Shown here one piece after another: positions 44,933-52,613 of a DNA stretch of 64,000 nucleotides. This DNA is from Bacillus sp. FJAT-18017 (GTDB lineage Bacteria; Bacillota; Bacilli; Bacillales; Cytobacillaceae). The position numbers were made by a program, and so were the translations under genes. Below the pieces are notes generated by a model that had not been told where the DNA came from, did no database searches, and saw only the letters and a list, made by a program, of their open reading frames with translations. How positions within the stretch are numbered: position 1 is the first letter of the stretch; every line of letters starts with the position of its first letter. The stretch covers positions 1,281,001 to 1,345,000 of the forward strand of contig NZ_CP012602.1 of NCBI RefSeq assembly GCF_001278805.1, written 5' to 3'.

Positions 44933-45009
44933 GTCCACTCCAGAAGGACACAACCGCCAAGAAATGCGGGTTTGAGAGGCAGAATGTCCACGAAAGGGGT
45001 CTGACCCCC
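44933..45009 (-). repeat. REP element, copy E (long form, reverse)
   Basis: Read on the minus strand: GGGGTCAGACCCCT, TTCGTGGACA, then CTCTCAAACCCGCATTTC, a C/G-rich part and a GTGGAC end. This longer form, with CCCGCATT inside, is shared with copies F and G. The element touches the start of ctaB: its head ends two bases before that ATG. Confidence 0.85.
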
Positions 45010-45010
45010 A

Positions 45011-45874
45011 ATGGTAAATGACATTAAGCTGTTGTTTAAGGGTTCGGTGTTGGTGGCGAATGTGCTGCCGGTGTTTAGTGGGTTTTGGTTGGCGGTGTGG
45101 TGGAATGGGTTTTCGTTCTTGGCACACTTGGATGTGTTTTTGCTGACGGTTGTGGGGAGTACGCTTGTGATGGCAGGGGCGCTTGCGCTTAATAACTGGT
45201 ACGATGTTGACATTGACCGGATTATGGAGCGGACGAAGAAAAGGCCGACGGTAACGGGGCGTTTTTCGCTTCGAGCCGTTCTTATTACCGGGCTTGTCTT
45301 GTCCGTGATCGGCCTGGCCATGCTTCTGTTTGTCTCGCTTGAAGCAACACTTTATGCCTTGGTCGGCTGGGTAACATACGTGCTTTTATATACAATGTGG
45401 TCGAAGCGCCGTTACACATTGAACACAGTAATTGGAAGTATTTCCGGTGCAGTTCCGCCGCTGATTGGCTGGAGCGCCATCGATTCAAGCTTTCAAGTGA
45501 TCCCTATCATCTTGTTTCTGATCCTGTTTTTCTGGCAAATGCCTCACACCTTTGCGATTGCAATCAGGAAGCATGATGAGTACAAGGCTGCCAAGGTGGC
45601 AATGCTGCCGGTTGTACACGGCATGGCTTTCACGAAGTGGCAAGTCCTGATTTATAGCCTGTGCCTTGTGCCGCTGCCATTTTATTTATGGCCGCTTGGC
45701 TGGGTATTCGTCGGACTGGCGACCATTATGAATATCGGTTTCCTGGCTATTGCCATTAAAGGTTTTTTTGCAAAAAGTGACCTGAAATGGGCGAGGCTGC
45801 TGTTCCTTTATTCCGTTAATTACATTATGATCATCTTTTTACTTATGATCATCGTGACACTGCCCATATATTAG
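45011..45874 (+). CDS. ctaB: Protoheme IX farnesyltransferase (heme O synthase)
   Basis: 287 residues, multi-pass membrane enzyme of the UbiA family. Adds farnesyl diphosphate to heme B to make heme O. Both aspartate-rich motifs are there: NNWYDVDIDRIMERTKKRPTV and the second loop RKHDEYKAAKVAMLPVV; also YTMWSKRRYTLNTVIGS and GAVPPLIGW. The N-terminus is about 20 residues shorter than in B. subtilis CtaB. No earlier start is possible, since TGA at 45002-45004 (inside REP E) is in frame. AAAGGGG within the REP (44993-44999) would serve as ribosome binding site. Next to an oxidase operon that would use heme O or A. Confidence 0.9.
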   Translation: MVNDIKLLFKGSVLVANVLPVFSGFWLAVWWNGFSFLAHLDVFLLTVVGSTLVMAGALALNNWYDVDIDRIMERTKKRPTVTGRFSLRAVLITGLVLSVIGLAMLLFVSLEATLYALVGWVTYVLLYTMWSKRRYTLNTVIGSISGAVPPLIGWSAIDSSFQVIPIILFLILFFWQMPHTFAIAIRKHDEYKAAKVAMLPVVHGMAFTKWQVLIYSLCLVPLPFYLWPLGWVFVGLATIMNIGFLAIAIKGFFAKSDLKWARLLFLYSVNYIMIIFLLMIIVTLPIY

Positions 45875-45879
45875 GATTA

Positions 45880-45930
45880 GGGAGGCGCCCCTCGCTTGCA
45901 CTCAACTGCAACCGGGTGGGGCCTTCTTTA
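45880..45930 (+). terminator. ctaB terminator
   Basis: AGGCGCCCC pairs with GGGGCCT with one bulge, around a C/A-rich loop, followed by TCTTTATTTT. Confidence 0.6.
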
Positions 45931-46058
45931 TTTTCATCAAAAACTTTCCCCAAGTTCTCACCAAACTCCCCCATTATTATAATCGTCACCATTTTGTCAT
46001 GATTATCCTCACGAAAAACCACCTCGAGTAAGCACTATTTACACATTGTTAAATATGC

Positions 46059-46085
46059 AAACCCCTATAGCGACGGGGGTTTTAG
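46059..46085 (+). terminator. Hairpin upstream of the oxidase operon
   Basis: AAACCCC (46059-46065) pairs with GGGGTTT (46076-46082), followed by TAGTCGTTTTT. It insulates the oxidase promoter from ctaB transcripts. The rest of 45875-46205 shows only the Fnr box and A/T-rich sequence. Confidence 0.55.
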
Positions 46086-46131
46086 TCGTTTTTAAAAAAT
46101 CCAAATAGAAATTTTTGTCTTTTTTTGCTGG

Positions 46132-46147
46132 TGTGAGATTCCTCACA
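46132..46147. promoter_or_regulatory. Perfect Fnr/Crp-type box
   Basis: TGTGA-GATTCC-TCACA exactly matches the consensus TGTGA-N6-TCACA of Fnr, the oxygen-sensing regulator of Bacillus. It is centred about 67 bp before the first gene of the ba3-type oxidase operon, in a long intergenic gap, suggesting oxygen control of the oxidase. Confidence 0.65.
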
Positions 46148-46205
46148 CTATTGAAAATCATTCCCATTTATCATGAAGGTAAGAAAAGAAAAGGGGCTGA
46201 TTTGA

Positions 46206-46349
46206 ATGCCAAAGCTAAACAGCATCAAAAAGGCAAGCAAGGAAAAAGAAACATCGATGATTGGGACTTTCATTTCACTAGGCGGACTGTTGGCTGTCAT
46301 TGTCATAACGTATTTTGTACTATTCGGCCTGTTCATGGCCAGGTTATAG
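46206..46349 (+). CDS. Cytochrome c oxidase subunit IIa (small)
   Basis: 47 residues: a polar basic start (PKLNSIKKASKEKETS) and one membrane helix (MIGTFISLGGLLAVIVITYFVLF). Short single-helix subunits (CoxIIa, CbaD type) precede or follow subunit II in ba3 oxidases and replace the missing first helix of that subunit. AAAAGGGGC lies upstream of ATG 46206, and subunit II starts 12 bp after the stop. The position and form make the call likely; sequence identity alone would be weak for so short a protein. Confidence 0.8.
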   Translation: MPKLNSIKKASKEKETSMIGTFISLGGLLAVIVITYFVLFGLFMARL

Positions 46350-46361
46350 GAGGGATTTCAC

Positions 46362-46823
46362 ATGCATCGTTCAGAAAAAGTCTGGCTGTCGTTAAGCTTC
46401 GGAATCATTATGATTTTTATGTTAATCACTGGTTATCAAACGTTCGCATTGGAACTTGGGCCTCCGAGCGCAAAAGAAACAATCGATCCGCAAAAGGTCG
46501 ACCAAATTGCTCCATTTAACGAACCTGGCCTCAAGCAAGTTGGCGACAACGAATACGAAGTGGTCATGACGCTACAAGCATTCAGTTTTACGCCGATGAA
46601 CATTGAAGTTCCTCAAGGCGCAAAAGTAACATTTATTCTTACATCAAAAGATGTTGTCCACGGATTTGAAGTGGCCGGTACGAACCTGAATACGATGGTT
46701 GTCCCGGGCCATATCCAACGTACCACTCAAATATTCGACAAGCCTGGAAGCTACCTGGTCCTTTGTAATGAATATTGCGGTGCAGGCCATCAGGTCATGA
46801 GCACAACAATTACGGTGAAGTAA
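46362..46823 (+). CDS. ba3-type cytochrome c oxidase subunit II
   Basis: 153 residues with one N-terminal membrane helix (SLSFGIIMIFMLITGYQTFAL) and a periplasm-facing cupredoxin domain. The CuA ligands are complete: H in DVVHGFEV, then C...C...H..M in VLCNEYCGAGHQVM. Receives electrons from cytochrome c and passes them to subunit I. The short length and single helix are typical of the B-type (ba3) branch, unlike the two-helix A-type subunit. Second gene of the oxidase operon. Confidence 0.93.
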   Translation: MHRSEKVWLSLSFGIIMIFMLITGYQTFALELGPPSAKETIDPQKVDQIAPFNEPGLKQVGDNEYEVVMTLQAFSFTPMNIEVPQGAKVTFILTSKDVVHGFEVAGTNLNTMVVPGHIQRTTQIFDKPGSYLVLCNEYCGAGHQVMSTTITVK

Positions 46824-46839
46824 GGGAGGGAATCAAACC

Positions 46840-48519
46840 ATGAATGCGATATTAAAAGAAACATTTAAGGATAAGGCATCAAAAGTATTCGCAATGAACC
46901 CGAAGGATGCCGTCCTCGCTAAATCATATATGGCAGTCTCGTTTGCATCACTACTGATCGGCGGATTGCTCGGATTGCTGCAAGGACTTAACCGAGCAGG
47001 AGTTCTCCAATTGCCAACCTGGTTCAACTATTATCAGGTACTTACCGCACACGGTCTTATATTAATCCTTGTCATGACAGCATTTTTCACAATCGGCTAT
47101 TTCTACTCGGCAATGTCCAATGACTTCGGCGGACTGCTTCCAAAGGTACGGAAAATGGGATGGGTCGCATACGGATTGAAAATTTTCGGTTTTGTGATGG
47201 CAGTCATTCCAATTCTGCTCAACAAAGCATCTGTCTTGTTCACATTCTATCCTCCGATGGCGGCATCACCTTGGTTCTACATCGGGCTCGTCTTCATCGT
47301 AGTTGGCGTCTGGGTGGCAGCGTTCGGTGCCTTCATCCAGGTTGCGACTTGGCGGAAGCAAAATAAAGGCCAGCACGTACCAATCATGTCGTACTTCGCA
47401 ACCGGCGTCTTTGTACTCTTGTTCTTCAGCTCCATCCCTGTGGCAATTGAAGTCTTCATGATTATCCCATGGGCATTCGGCTGGGTTGAAACAATCAATG
47501 TTATGCTCGCCCGTACACTGTTCTGGGCATTCGGACATACACTCGTTAACATCTGGTATTTAACAGCAACCTCTGCCTGGTATGTCGTCATTCCGAAGTT
47601 GATGGGCGGCAAGCGCTGGAGCGATACATTGACACGTGTTGTCATCATTTCCCTCGTGGTTATGAACATTACTGGCGGCTTCCATCACCAGATCGTTGAC
47701 CCTGGCATCTCTGAAGCAGTGAAATACATGCACGTATTCATGAGCCTTGCAATCGGGTTCCCATCCTTGATGACAGCTTACGCACTATTCGCTACGTTTG
47801 AAAAAACAGCAAGAAGAAACGGCGGTAAAGGACTTATCGGCTGGTACAAAAAAATGCCTTGGAAAGATGTCCGCTTCCTTGCTCCGTTCATGGCAATGGT
47901 AGCATTCATTCCTGCCGGCGCAGGCGGTATCGTACAAAGCACAAACCAACTGAACCAGGTTGTCCACAACACAATGTGGGTAGCCGGCCATTTCCACTTG
48001 ACACTTGGCATGACTGTAATTATGACATTCTTTGGCGTCAGCTACTGGCTTATCCCGTATATCTCTGGCCGCGTGCTGACTCCGACTATCAATAAAATCG
48101 GCCTTGTCCAGACATGGGTATGGACAATCGGCATGACAACGATGGCATTTGCAATGCATGCAGTCGGGCTGTTAGGCTCGCCTCGCCGGACTTCCTACTC
48201 CACATACGGCGACCATGCAACCGCACTGGGTTGGGACCCTTATCTCGCGCTCCTGGCAATTGGCGGAACGCTCTTAATCGTTGGGGTAATTTTACAAGTA
48301 TATGCAGTTGTAAATATGATGTTCTTCGCGCCGAAAGGCTTGACTGAGTTCCCTGTCGCCGACGTAGAAGAAGATGGATCGAAAACCCCTTACTGGACTG
48401 AACGCTGGGGCATCTGGATTATCGCCATGCTGCTTCTCGTCGCAATGGCCTATGTGATTCCAATAACTGAATTTATCGTTAACGCACCTCCAGGATCGCC
48501 TCCGTACAAGACCTGGTAA
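46840..48519 (+). CDS. ba3-type cytochrome c oxidase subunit I
   Basis: 559 residues, 13 or so membrane helices. Heme and copper ligands: H in LTAHGLILIL, the cross-linked H-Y pair in WAFGHTLVNIWYLT, the two CuB histidines in GGFHHQ, and H.H in VAGHFHLTLG for the two hemes. Sequence and ligand spacing fit the B-type proton-pumping heme-copper oxidases. Reduces oxygen to water in the cytoplasmic membrane. Starts 16 bp after subunit II with AGGGAGG in the gap. Lacks the A-type fusion with subunit III. Confidence 0.95.
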   Translation: MNAILKETFKDKASKVFAMNPKDAVLAKSYMAVSFASLLIGGLLGLLQGLNRAGVLQLPTWFNYYQVLTAHGLILILVMTAFFTIGYFYSAMSNDFGGLLPKVRKMGWVAYGLKIFGFVMAVIPILLNKASVLFTFYPPMAASPWFYIGLVFIVVGVWVAAFGAFIQVATWRKQNKGQHVPIMSYFATGVFVLLFFSSIPVAIEVFMIIPWAFGWVETINVMLARTLFWAFGHTLVNIWYLTATSAWYVVIPKLMGGKRWSDTLTRVVIISLVVMNITGGFHHQIVDPGISEAVKYMHVFMSLAIGFPSLMTAYALFATFEKTARRNGGKGLIGWYKKMPWKDVRFLAPFMAMVAFIPAGAGGIVQSTNQLNQVVHNTMWVAGHFHLTLGMTVIMTFFGVSYWLIPYISGRVLTPTINKIGLVQTWVWTIGMTTMAFAMHAVGLLGSPRRTSYSTYGDHATALGWDPYLALLAIGGTLLIVGVILQVYAVVNMMFFAPKGLTEFPVADVEEDGSKTPYWTERWGIWIIAMLLLVAMAYVIPITEFIVNAPPGSPPYKTW

Positions 48520-48531
48520 GGTGAGAGAGCA

Positions 48532-48567
48532 AGAGATAGCTGCACTGTACGGCTATCTCTTTTTTTG
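48532..48567 (+). terminator. Oxidase operon terminator
   Basis: AGAGATAGC (48532-48540) pairs with GCTATCTCT (48552-48560), followed by seven T. Confidence 0.9.
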
Positions 48568-48692
48568 AAAAAAAAGACAGAAGTTTTGGTTCGGGTATTG
48601 AGATGGCCCATCTGAACCAAGCTGGCGCAAGGAGCTGCTGAACCAGTCCCAAAACAAGGAGCAATTGAATGGGCAGCATTCTTCAACAAGGT

Positions 48693-48897
48693 GATGAATG
48701 ACAGGTCCAGGCACAAGCAAGTGTCATTCATAAAAGAGATGAATGACATTTCGGGTTTGCGGTACAAGCAAAATGTCACTCATAAAGGCGATGAATGACA
48801 TTTCGAGTTCCCGGCACAAGCAAAGTGTCATTCATAAAGATGATGAATAACCTTTTGGGGTTCCGGCTGAAACAAAGTGTCATTCATAAAATGACCG
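48693..48897. repeat. Palindromic tandem repeat array, TGTCATTCAT family
   Basis: Four units start with GATGAATGAC or a variant at 48693, 48738, 48790 and 48842 (45, 52 and 52 bp), with a last half-arm at 48884. Each has arms ATGAATGACA and TGTCATTCAT about 27 bp apart (middle TTTCGRGTTYCCGGCACAAG or similar), and neighbouring units meet in a second short palindrome around AAAGGCG. Same period as the 17 and 25 kb arrays but unrelated sequence. It lies between the oxidase operon and sco. Confidence 0.85.
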
Positions 48898-49021
48898 TAG
48901 GTTGTCTTGGAATTGGCAGATTTGTACCGGCAAGTGTCGTTTCTGGAAAAACATCAAAATAAAAAATTTAAGACATCAGCCTCTCTCGGAGATATCAAAA
49001 TTCAACTAGGAAGTGATTGCA

Positions 49022-49654
49022 ATGAAAAAGCTGGGGCCCAATATGTGGGCAAGTATACTTGTATTGCTGTTTGGCCTTGGGCTGTTTTATGTAGGAACCG
49101 ATGGATTCACCGCGTTTACAGCTGAGGCGGCCAGGGTGGAAAAGCTTAAGGCGGAACAGCCGAAATTTCCGGACGTGACGCTTGAGGATAGCAAGGGCCG
49201 GACGTATGGGATATCCGAGTTTGAAGGAAAGTATGTGTTCATTACCTTTCTCTATACAAGCTGCGGGACGGTATGCCCTGAACTTGAGATGAATATGGCT
49301 AAGGTGTATGAAAAGCTTCCGAAGCAGTACATCGGTGAAGATATTATGTTCCTGAGCATAAGCTTCGATCCTGAACGCGATGATCCTAAACGGCTGGATG
49401 TTTATAAAGATATGTTCGGAAGTGACGGTGAAACGTGGCGGATGGCGCGGATAAACGATAAGCAAGAGCTTGATGCCTTGCTAGATGAGTTTGGCGTGAT
49501 TGTCATTCCGGACGATGATGGAAACTTTGCCCACAATTCGGCGTTTTACCTGGTTGGTAAAGACGGACACCTTGAAGATGTAATGGATTATACAAAAACC
49601 GATGAAGCTGCCGTGAAGGTTGAGCGGAAGCTGGAGGAGGGAAGGCAGCCATGA
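49022..49654 (+). CDS. SCO1/SenC-family copper chaperone
   Basis: 210 residues: N-terminal membrane anchor (MWASILVLLFGLGLFYVG), then a thioredoxin-like fold outside the membrane with the copper-binding C...C of YTSCGTVCPE and the distant histidine in FAHNSAFYLV. SCO proteins assemble the CuA site of oxidase subunit II, so it likely serves the oxidase 500 bp upstream. Start ATG 49022, with AGGAAG upstream; a GTG three codons earlier is less likely. Its stop overlaps the next gene (ATGA). Confidence 0.9.
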   Translation: MKKLGPNMWASILVLLFGLGLFYVGTDGFTAFTAEAARVEKLKAEQPKFPDVTLEDSKGRTYGISEFEGKYVFITFLYTSCGTVCPELEMNMAKVYEKLPKQYIGEDIMFLSISFDPERDDPKRLDVYKDMFGSDGETWRMARINDKQELDALLDEFGVIVIPDDDGNFAHNSAFYLVGKDGHLEDVMDYTKTDEAAVKVERKLEEGRQP

Positions 49655-50208
49655 AACAGGCATTATACGGATTGATATTGCTAGTGGTACTGGCACTTCC
49701 TCCAGTAGCGAATTTCCTGGAGTCGGTCATGATTATCCATATGCATATGCAGATGCCGCTGCTGGTGATTTCGGGATTCTTGATTGGTAAGTTCTTTCAG
49801 TTGAAGTTCCCCAAGGTATTTGACAAGTGGAATGGGAATGGCGTCCCGGGGATATTGTTGTTTGCGATTATCATGGTGTATTGGATGCTTCCCCGCGCCA
49901 TGGACGAGGCGCTGACCGAATGGACGGTTGAGATGTGGAAGTTTTTCAGCCTGCCGGTACTTGCCGGTGTGCCGCTCCGCGATAGCTGGGGAAAACTGAA
50001 CAAAGGCGGGCGTAACATCGCCATCAGCTTCTTCACCGCGCTGTTCATACTAATGGGCTGGATCTACATCATGGCCCCCGACAACCTCTGCAACAGCTAC
50101 CTCGTCATCGACCAAGTCATCCTCGGCTGGGGCTACATCACCACCGCCATCTGCCTGATAATCTACCTCGCATACACCTTCTTCGTAAATCCAGCCGATT
50201 ACGAATAG
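49651..50208 (+). CDS. Oxidase-linked membrane protein of unknown function
   Basis: 185 residues with five or six hydrophobic helices. Histidines and methionines cluster in MIIHMHMQMPLLVISGF, which could bind copper or heme; NPADYE ends the protein. Overlaps sco by 4 bp (ATGA), so the two are translationally coupled. The position suggests a role in oxidase or copper-site assembly, comparable to CtaG-type proteins, but I could not match the family with certainty. A REP element starts 10 bp after the stop. Confidence 0.7.
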   Translation: MKQALYGLILLVVLALPPVANFLESVMIIHMHMQMPLLVISGFLIGKFFQLKFPKVFDKWNGNGVPGILLFAIIMVYWMLPRAMDEALTEWTVEMWKFFSLPVLAGVPLRDSWGKLNKGGRNIAISFFTALFILMGWIYIMAPDNLCNSYLVIDQVILGWGYITTAICLIIYLAYTFFVNPADYE

Positions 50209-50217
50209 AAGGTCAAT

Positions 50218-50273
50218 AGGGGTCAGACCCCTATTGTGGACTTTTCTGCGAATTTGTCCGCGTGGGAAGGACA
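50218..50273 (+). repeat. REP element, copy D (short form)
   Basis: AGGGGTCAGACCCCT (50218-50232), ATTGTGGAC, variable middle, TTGTCCGCGTGGGAAGGACA. Ten bases after the end of the oxidase-linked gene. Confidence 0.85.
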
Positions 50274-50323
50274 TTCGAGAATTCTGGGTTTTTTATTAAG
50301 TAAACTATTGAATAAAATAAAAA

Positions 50324-50350
50324 AGACCGGGCGGTTTTTGCCCGGTTTTC
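50324..50350. terminator. Terminator between convergent genes
   Basis: ACCGGGC (50326-50332) pairs with GCCCGGT (50340-50346), with A tract before and TTTC after; serves both strands. Confidence 0.75.
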
Positions 50351-50355
50351 TATGG

Positions 50356-51582
50356 TTATTTCATAATATGGTTTGCCCATTTTAATGCCTCATTATAGTA
50401 GCCAAGGGCAATTCTATCTTCGATTTGCAATTTTTGATACCATGTAGAAACTTCTTCCCAGTTACCTTTTTCTATGGAGGTAACAAAATCGAGTATCTCT
50501 TTTAACGGATTGGACTGCCCAATCAAGGCTTGATTAATATCTTCCTGGAGTGGCATTAATTTTAATACTTTATCCATCTCCATCCCAAGAAGCGAGTCCA
50601 TAAGCGAGAACATACCTGTCAGGAAAAAGGAAGGAGCATCTTTTCGTTTCTTTTTATGCAAAGCAATCAACTCGCACATCCTCGCCCTGATTAGACTATT
50701 AATGAAAATTTCTTTTGACCATTCGCTTTTATTTGTCAGCGTTGATCTAATTGCCAGGATCCACAGCCACTTTGTTAACTCATTAAAGCCAAGCCGGACA
50801 ATTGCTTGTTTAATCGAGTTAATTTTATTTGTGGGCAGGTATTTTGGAGAGTTAATTAATTTTAATAGTTTATAGGACAATGACAAATCCTGTTCAATCA
50901 ATTCGGAAATAGAGTCAAGATCTGGATCCTCACTCGATAATTGATTGATAATGACAATATAGTTTTGGAAATGCTCAGGAACATCGTGTGTTGAAATAAT
51001 AACCGGTTTTGCAAAATAGTAACCTTGAAAATAATCATAACCACTTCTAACCGCTGACTCAAATTCCTCTTCAGTTTCGATTTTTTCAGCAAGAAGCTTT
51101 ACATTATATTTTTGAGGCATTTTTTCGATTATTCGCCTAACATGTACGTTTGTTGCTCTAAAATCCACCTTGATAATATCAACAAGTTCTAATAACTGAA
51201 ACGATAAAGGATTTTTTGCGTTTAATATAAAGTCATCTAACGCAATTTGATATCCTTTGCTTTTAAGTTCCCTGCAATGATCTAGCAATTCTAGGTTTAT
51301 TTCGATTGACTCCAATATTTCTATAATTATTTCATTTGGTTTAAAGTAGCTTGGCAGTTTCAATTTAAGCAGCTTTTCAGTGAAATTGACAAAACACGGT
51401 TTACCATTGGATAGTTCCTCGATGCCTATGTTCAAAAAGCTATTTATTATGACATCTGTGGTCGCCAGTTCACCATTTATTTCAGGAAATCTATTCATAT
51501 GGTTATTTCGATAGAGTAATTCATATGCGTATAGATCTTTGGTTTTTTTGAATATAGGTTGTCTTGCGACATAGACCTCCAT
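50356..51582 (-). CDS. EAL-HDOD signalling protein, YuxH-like
   Basis: 408 residues, the length of B. subtilis YuxH (409). The N-terminal half is an EAL fold (starting VARQPIFKKTKDLYAYELLYR; later IEILESIE, IALDDF, IIKVDF, LAEKIET, QGYYFAKP) and the C-terminal half (about 200-400) an HDOD domain. The EAL motif itself is ELL, while E in IEILE and DD in ALDDF remain, so cyclic-di-GMP hydrolysis is uncertain; many YuxH-type proteins are thought inactive. Start ATG 51582 after AGGGGGAAAAGA. Single gene. Confidence 0.85.
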   Translation of the reverse strand: MEVYVARQPIFKKTKDLYAYELLYRNNHMNRFPEINGELATTDVIINSFLNIGIEELSNGKPCFVNFTEKLLKLKLPSYFKPNEIIIEILESIEINLELLDHCRELKSKGYQIALDDFILNAKNPLSFQLLELVDIIKVDFRATNVHVRRIIEKMPQKYNVKLLAEKIETEEEFESAVRSGYDYFQGYYFAKPVIISTHDVPEHFQNYIVIINQLSSEDPDLDSISELIEQDLSLSYKLLKLINSPKYLPTNKINSIKQAIVRLGFNELTKWLWILAIRSTLTNKSEWSKEIFINSLIRARMCELIALHKKKRKDAPSFFLTGMFSLMDSLLGMEMDKVLKLMPLQEDINQALIGQSNPLKEILDFVTSIEKGNWEEVSTWYQKLQIEDRIALGYYNEALKWANHIMK

Positions 51583-51994
51583 TCTTTTCCCCCTAAAGCA
51601 AATTAATATGAAAACAAAATAGAGACTTTTTTTCTAAATTGTAATTGCTTCACCCAAATAAATATTATTTTTGAATCAAAGTTTTTACATAAATTCTCAT
51701 TTAATAATATAGTAAAAAATAAAAACCCTCAATAGGAATGTTAAATATTTGAAACACAACCATATACTGAAGAAGGTTTGTAGAGGTAAAAAAATTCATA
51801 CTTATCATTCTATTTCCTCTCGGAAGGCACCAAACAAATCTAAAAGTGATTATTAACCTATGCAAAGTGTGGGGTGTTCCAAGATGCGCATTATTCTTAG
51901 CGTAAATTTAGCCGTTTTTGTGGGGGAATTTTCAATTGAAACAAAATCAAATCTTGGACGTTATATAGTTAAACTAAGTTGGGAGGCGGTCCGG
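51583..51994. other. A/T-rich intergenic region
   Basis: About 410 bp between the divergent YuxH-like gene and a small gene. Very A/T-rich; it should hold two promoters, but none stands out. No frame with a ribosome binding site and no hairpin with a T tract was found. Confidence 0.4.
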
Positions 51995-52174
51995 ATGAAG
52001 AGTATAGCAAAGCGCAGTGAGGATAGGAAGCAGCGAATTAGATGTCATGAGTTTAAGGAAAACAAACGGCGTACTTTCTATGAAACTATATTCGATATCT
52101 TCCTAATTTTGGGCGATGGCCTCTTTTGGATTATTACTAGATTCTTTAAAGGTATAAGCAAAATAATTGATTAA
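51995..52174 (+). CDS. Small basic protein with a C-terminal hydrophobic helix
   Basis: 59 residues from ATG 51995, preceded by GGGAGGCGG. The first half is highly charged and basic (KSIAKRSEDRKQRIRCHEFKE), the second an amphipathic or membrane helix (FYETIFDIFLILGDGLFWII) with a basic end. A longer in-frame reading from 51860 has no ribosome binding site. Not recognised; a good terminator follows at 52231. Confidence 0.55.
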   Translation: MKSIAKRSEDRKQRIRCHEFKENKRRTFYETIFDIFLILGDGLFWIITRFFKGISKIID

Positions 52175-52230
52175 CAAGGTAATGGACTTTGCGTTGCTAA
52201 GTGCAACATATCAGCCAGCTCACGATAAGG

Positions 52231-52258
52231 AACCGCCAGATATTTCTGGCGGTTTTTC
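52231..52258 (+). terminator. Terminator of the small basic protein gene
   Basis: AACCGCCAG (52231-52239) pairs with CTGGCGGTT (52246-52254), loop ATATTT, followed by TTTC. Confidence 0.85.
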
Positions 52259-52279
52259 TTATGTTCTTATTTGCCGGAA

Positions 52280-52354
52280 GTCCACGTGGAAAAGACAGTC
52301 ACCCCAAGAATGCGGGTTTGAGAGGCAAAGTGTCCACGAGAGGGGTCTGACCCC
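52280..52354 (-). repeat. REP element, copy F (long form, reverse)
   Basis: On the minus strand: GGGGTCAGACCCCT, CTCGTGGACA, CTTTGCCTCTCAAACCCGC, ATTCTTGGGG, end CCACGTGGAC. Closest to copy E. Confidence 0.85.
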
Positions 52355-52438
52355 AAAAAGATTTTTAAAAAAAGCTTGTTTTTTTTGATTTTGTATTGAT
52401 ATAGTTACAAAATGCCCGGTTGATATGTGGAGGGTACA

Positions 52439-52516
52439 ATGGGTTTTGGGAAACGAGCAGGTATTTTAGCCAAGATATTGCCCTTCTTAGATTGGGGAAG
52501 GAAGTATTTTAAATAA
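52439..52516 (+). CDS. Cationic 25-residue peptide ahead of an exporter
   Basis: ATG 52439 follows GGAGGGTACA and ends with TAA 52514-52516. The peptide begins MGFGKRAGILAKILPF and ends LDWGRKYFK: net positive, with hydrophobic residues every three to four positions, so it could form an amphipathic helix. It lies 97 bp before a DHA2 drug exporter. Two readings: a leader peptide whose translation controls the exporter, or a small membrane-active or leaderless bacteriocin-like peptide with its exporter. It could also be chance; only the ribosome binding site and position support it. Confidence 0.4.
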   Translation: MGFGKRAGILAKILPFLDWGRKYFK

Positions 52517-52613
52517 CGTTGTTAATTAAAAACAGGCATTTTTTCTGCGAGAAACACCAGTAAACGGGTAGGAATAATTGGTTTAAATACAATTGAAATA
52601 AAAGGAGATTTTC

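Noticed and set aside
46152..46166. Fur box beside the Fnr box
   Set aside because: Only about 11 of 14 positions fit the 7-1-7 consensus in an A/T-rich region, so chance is likely.
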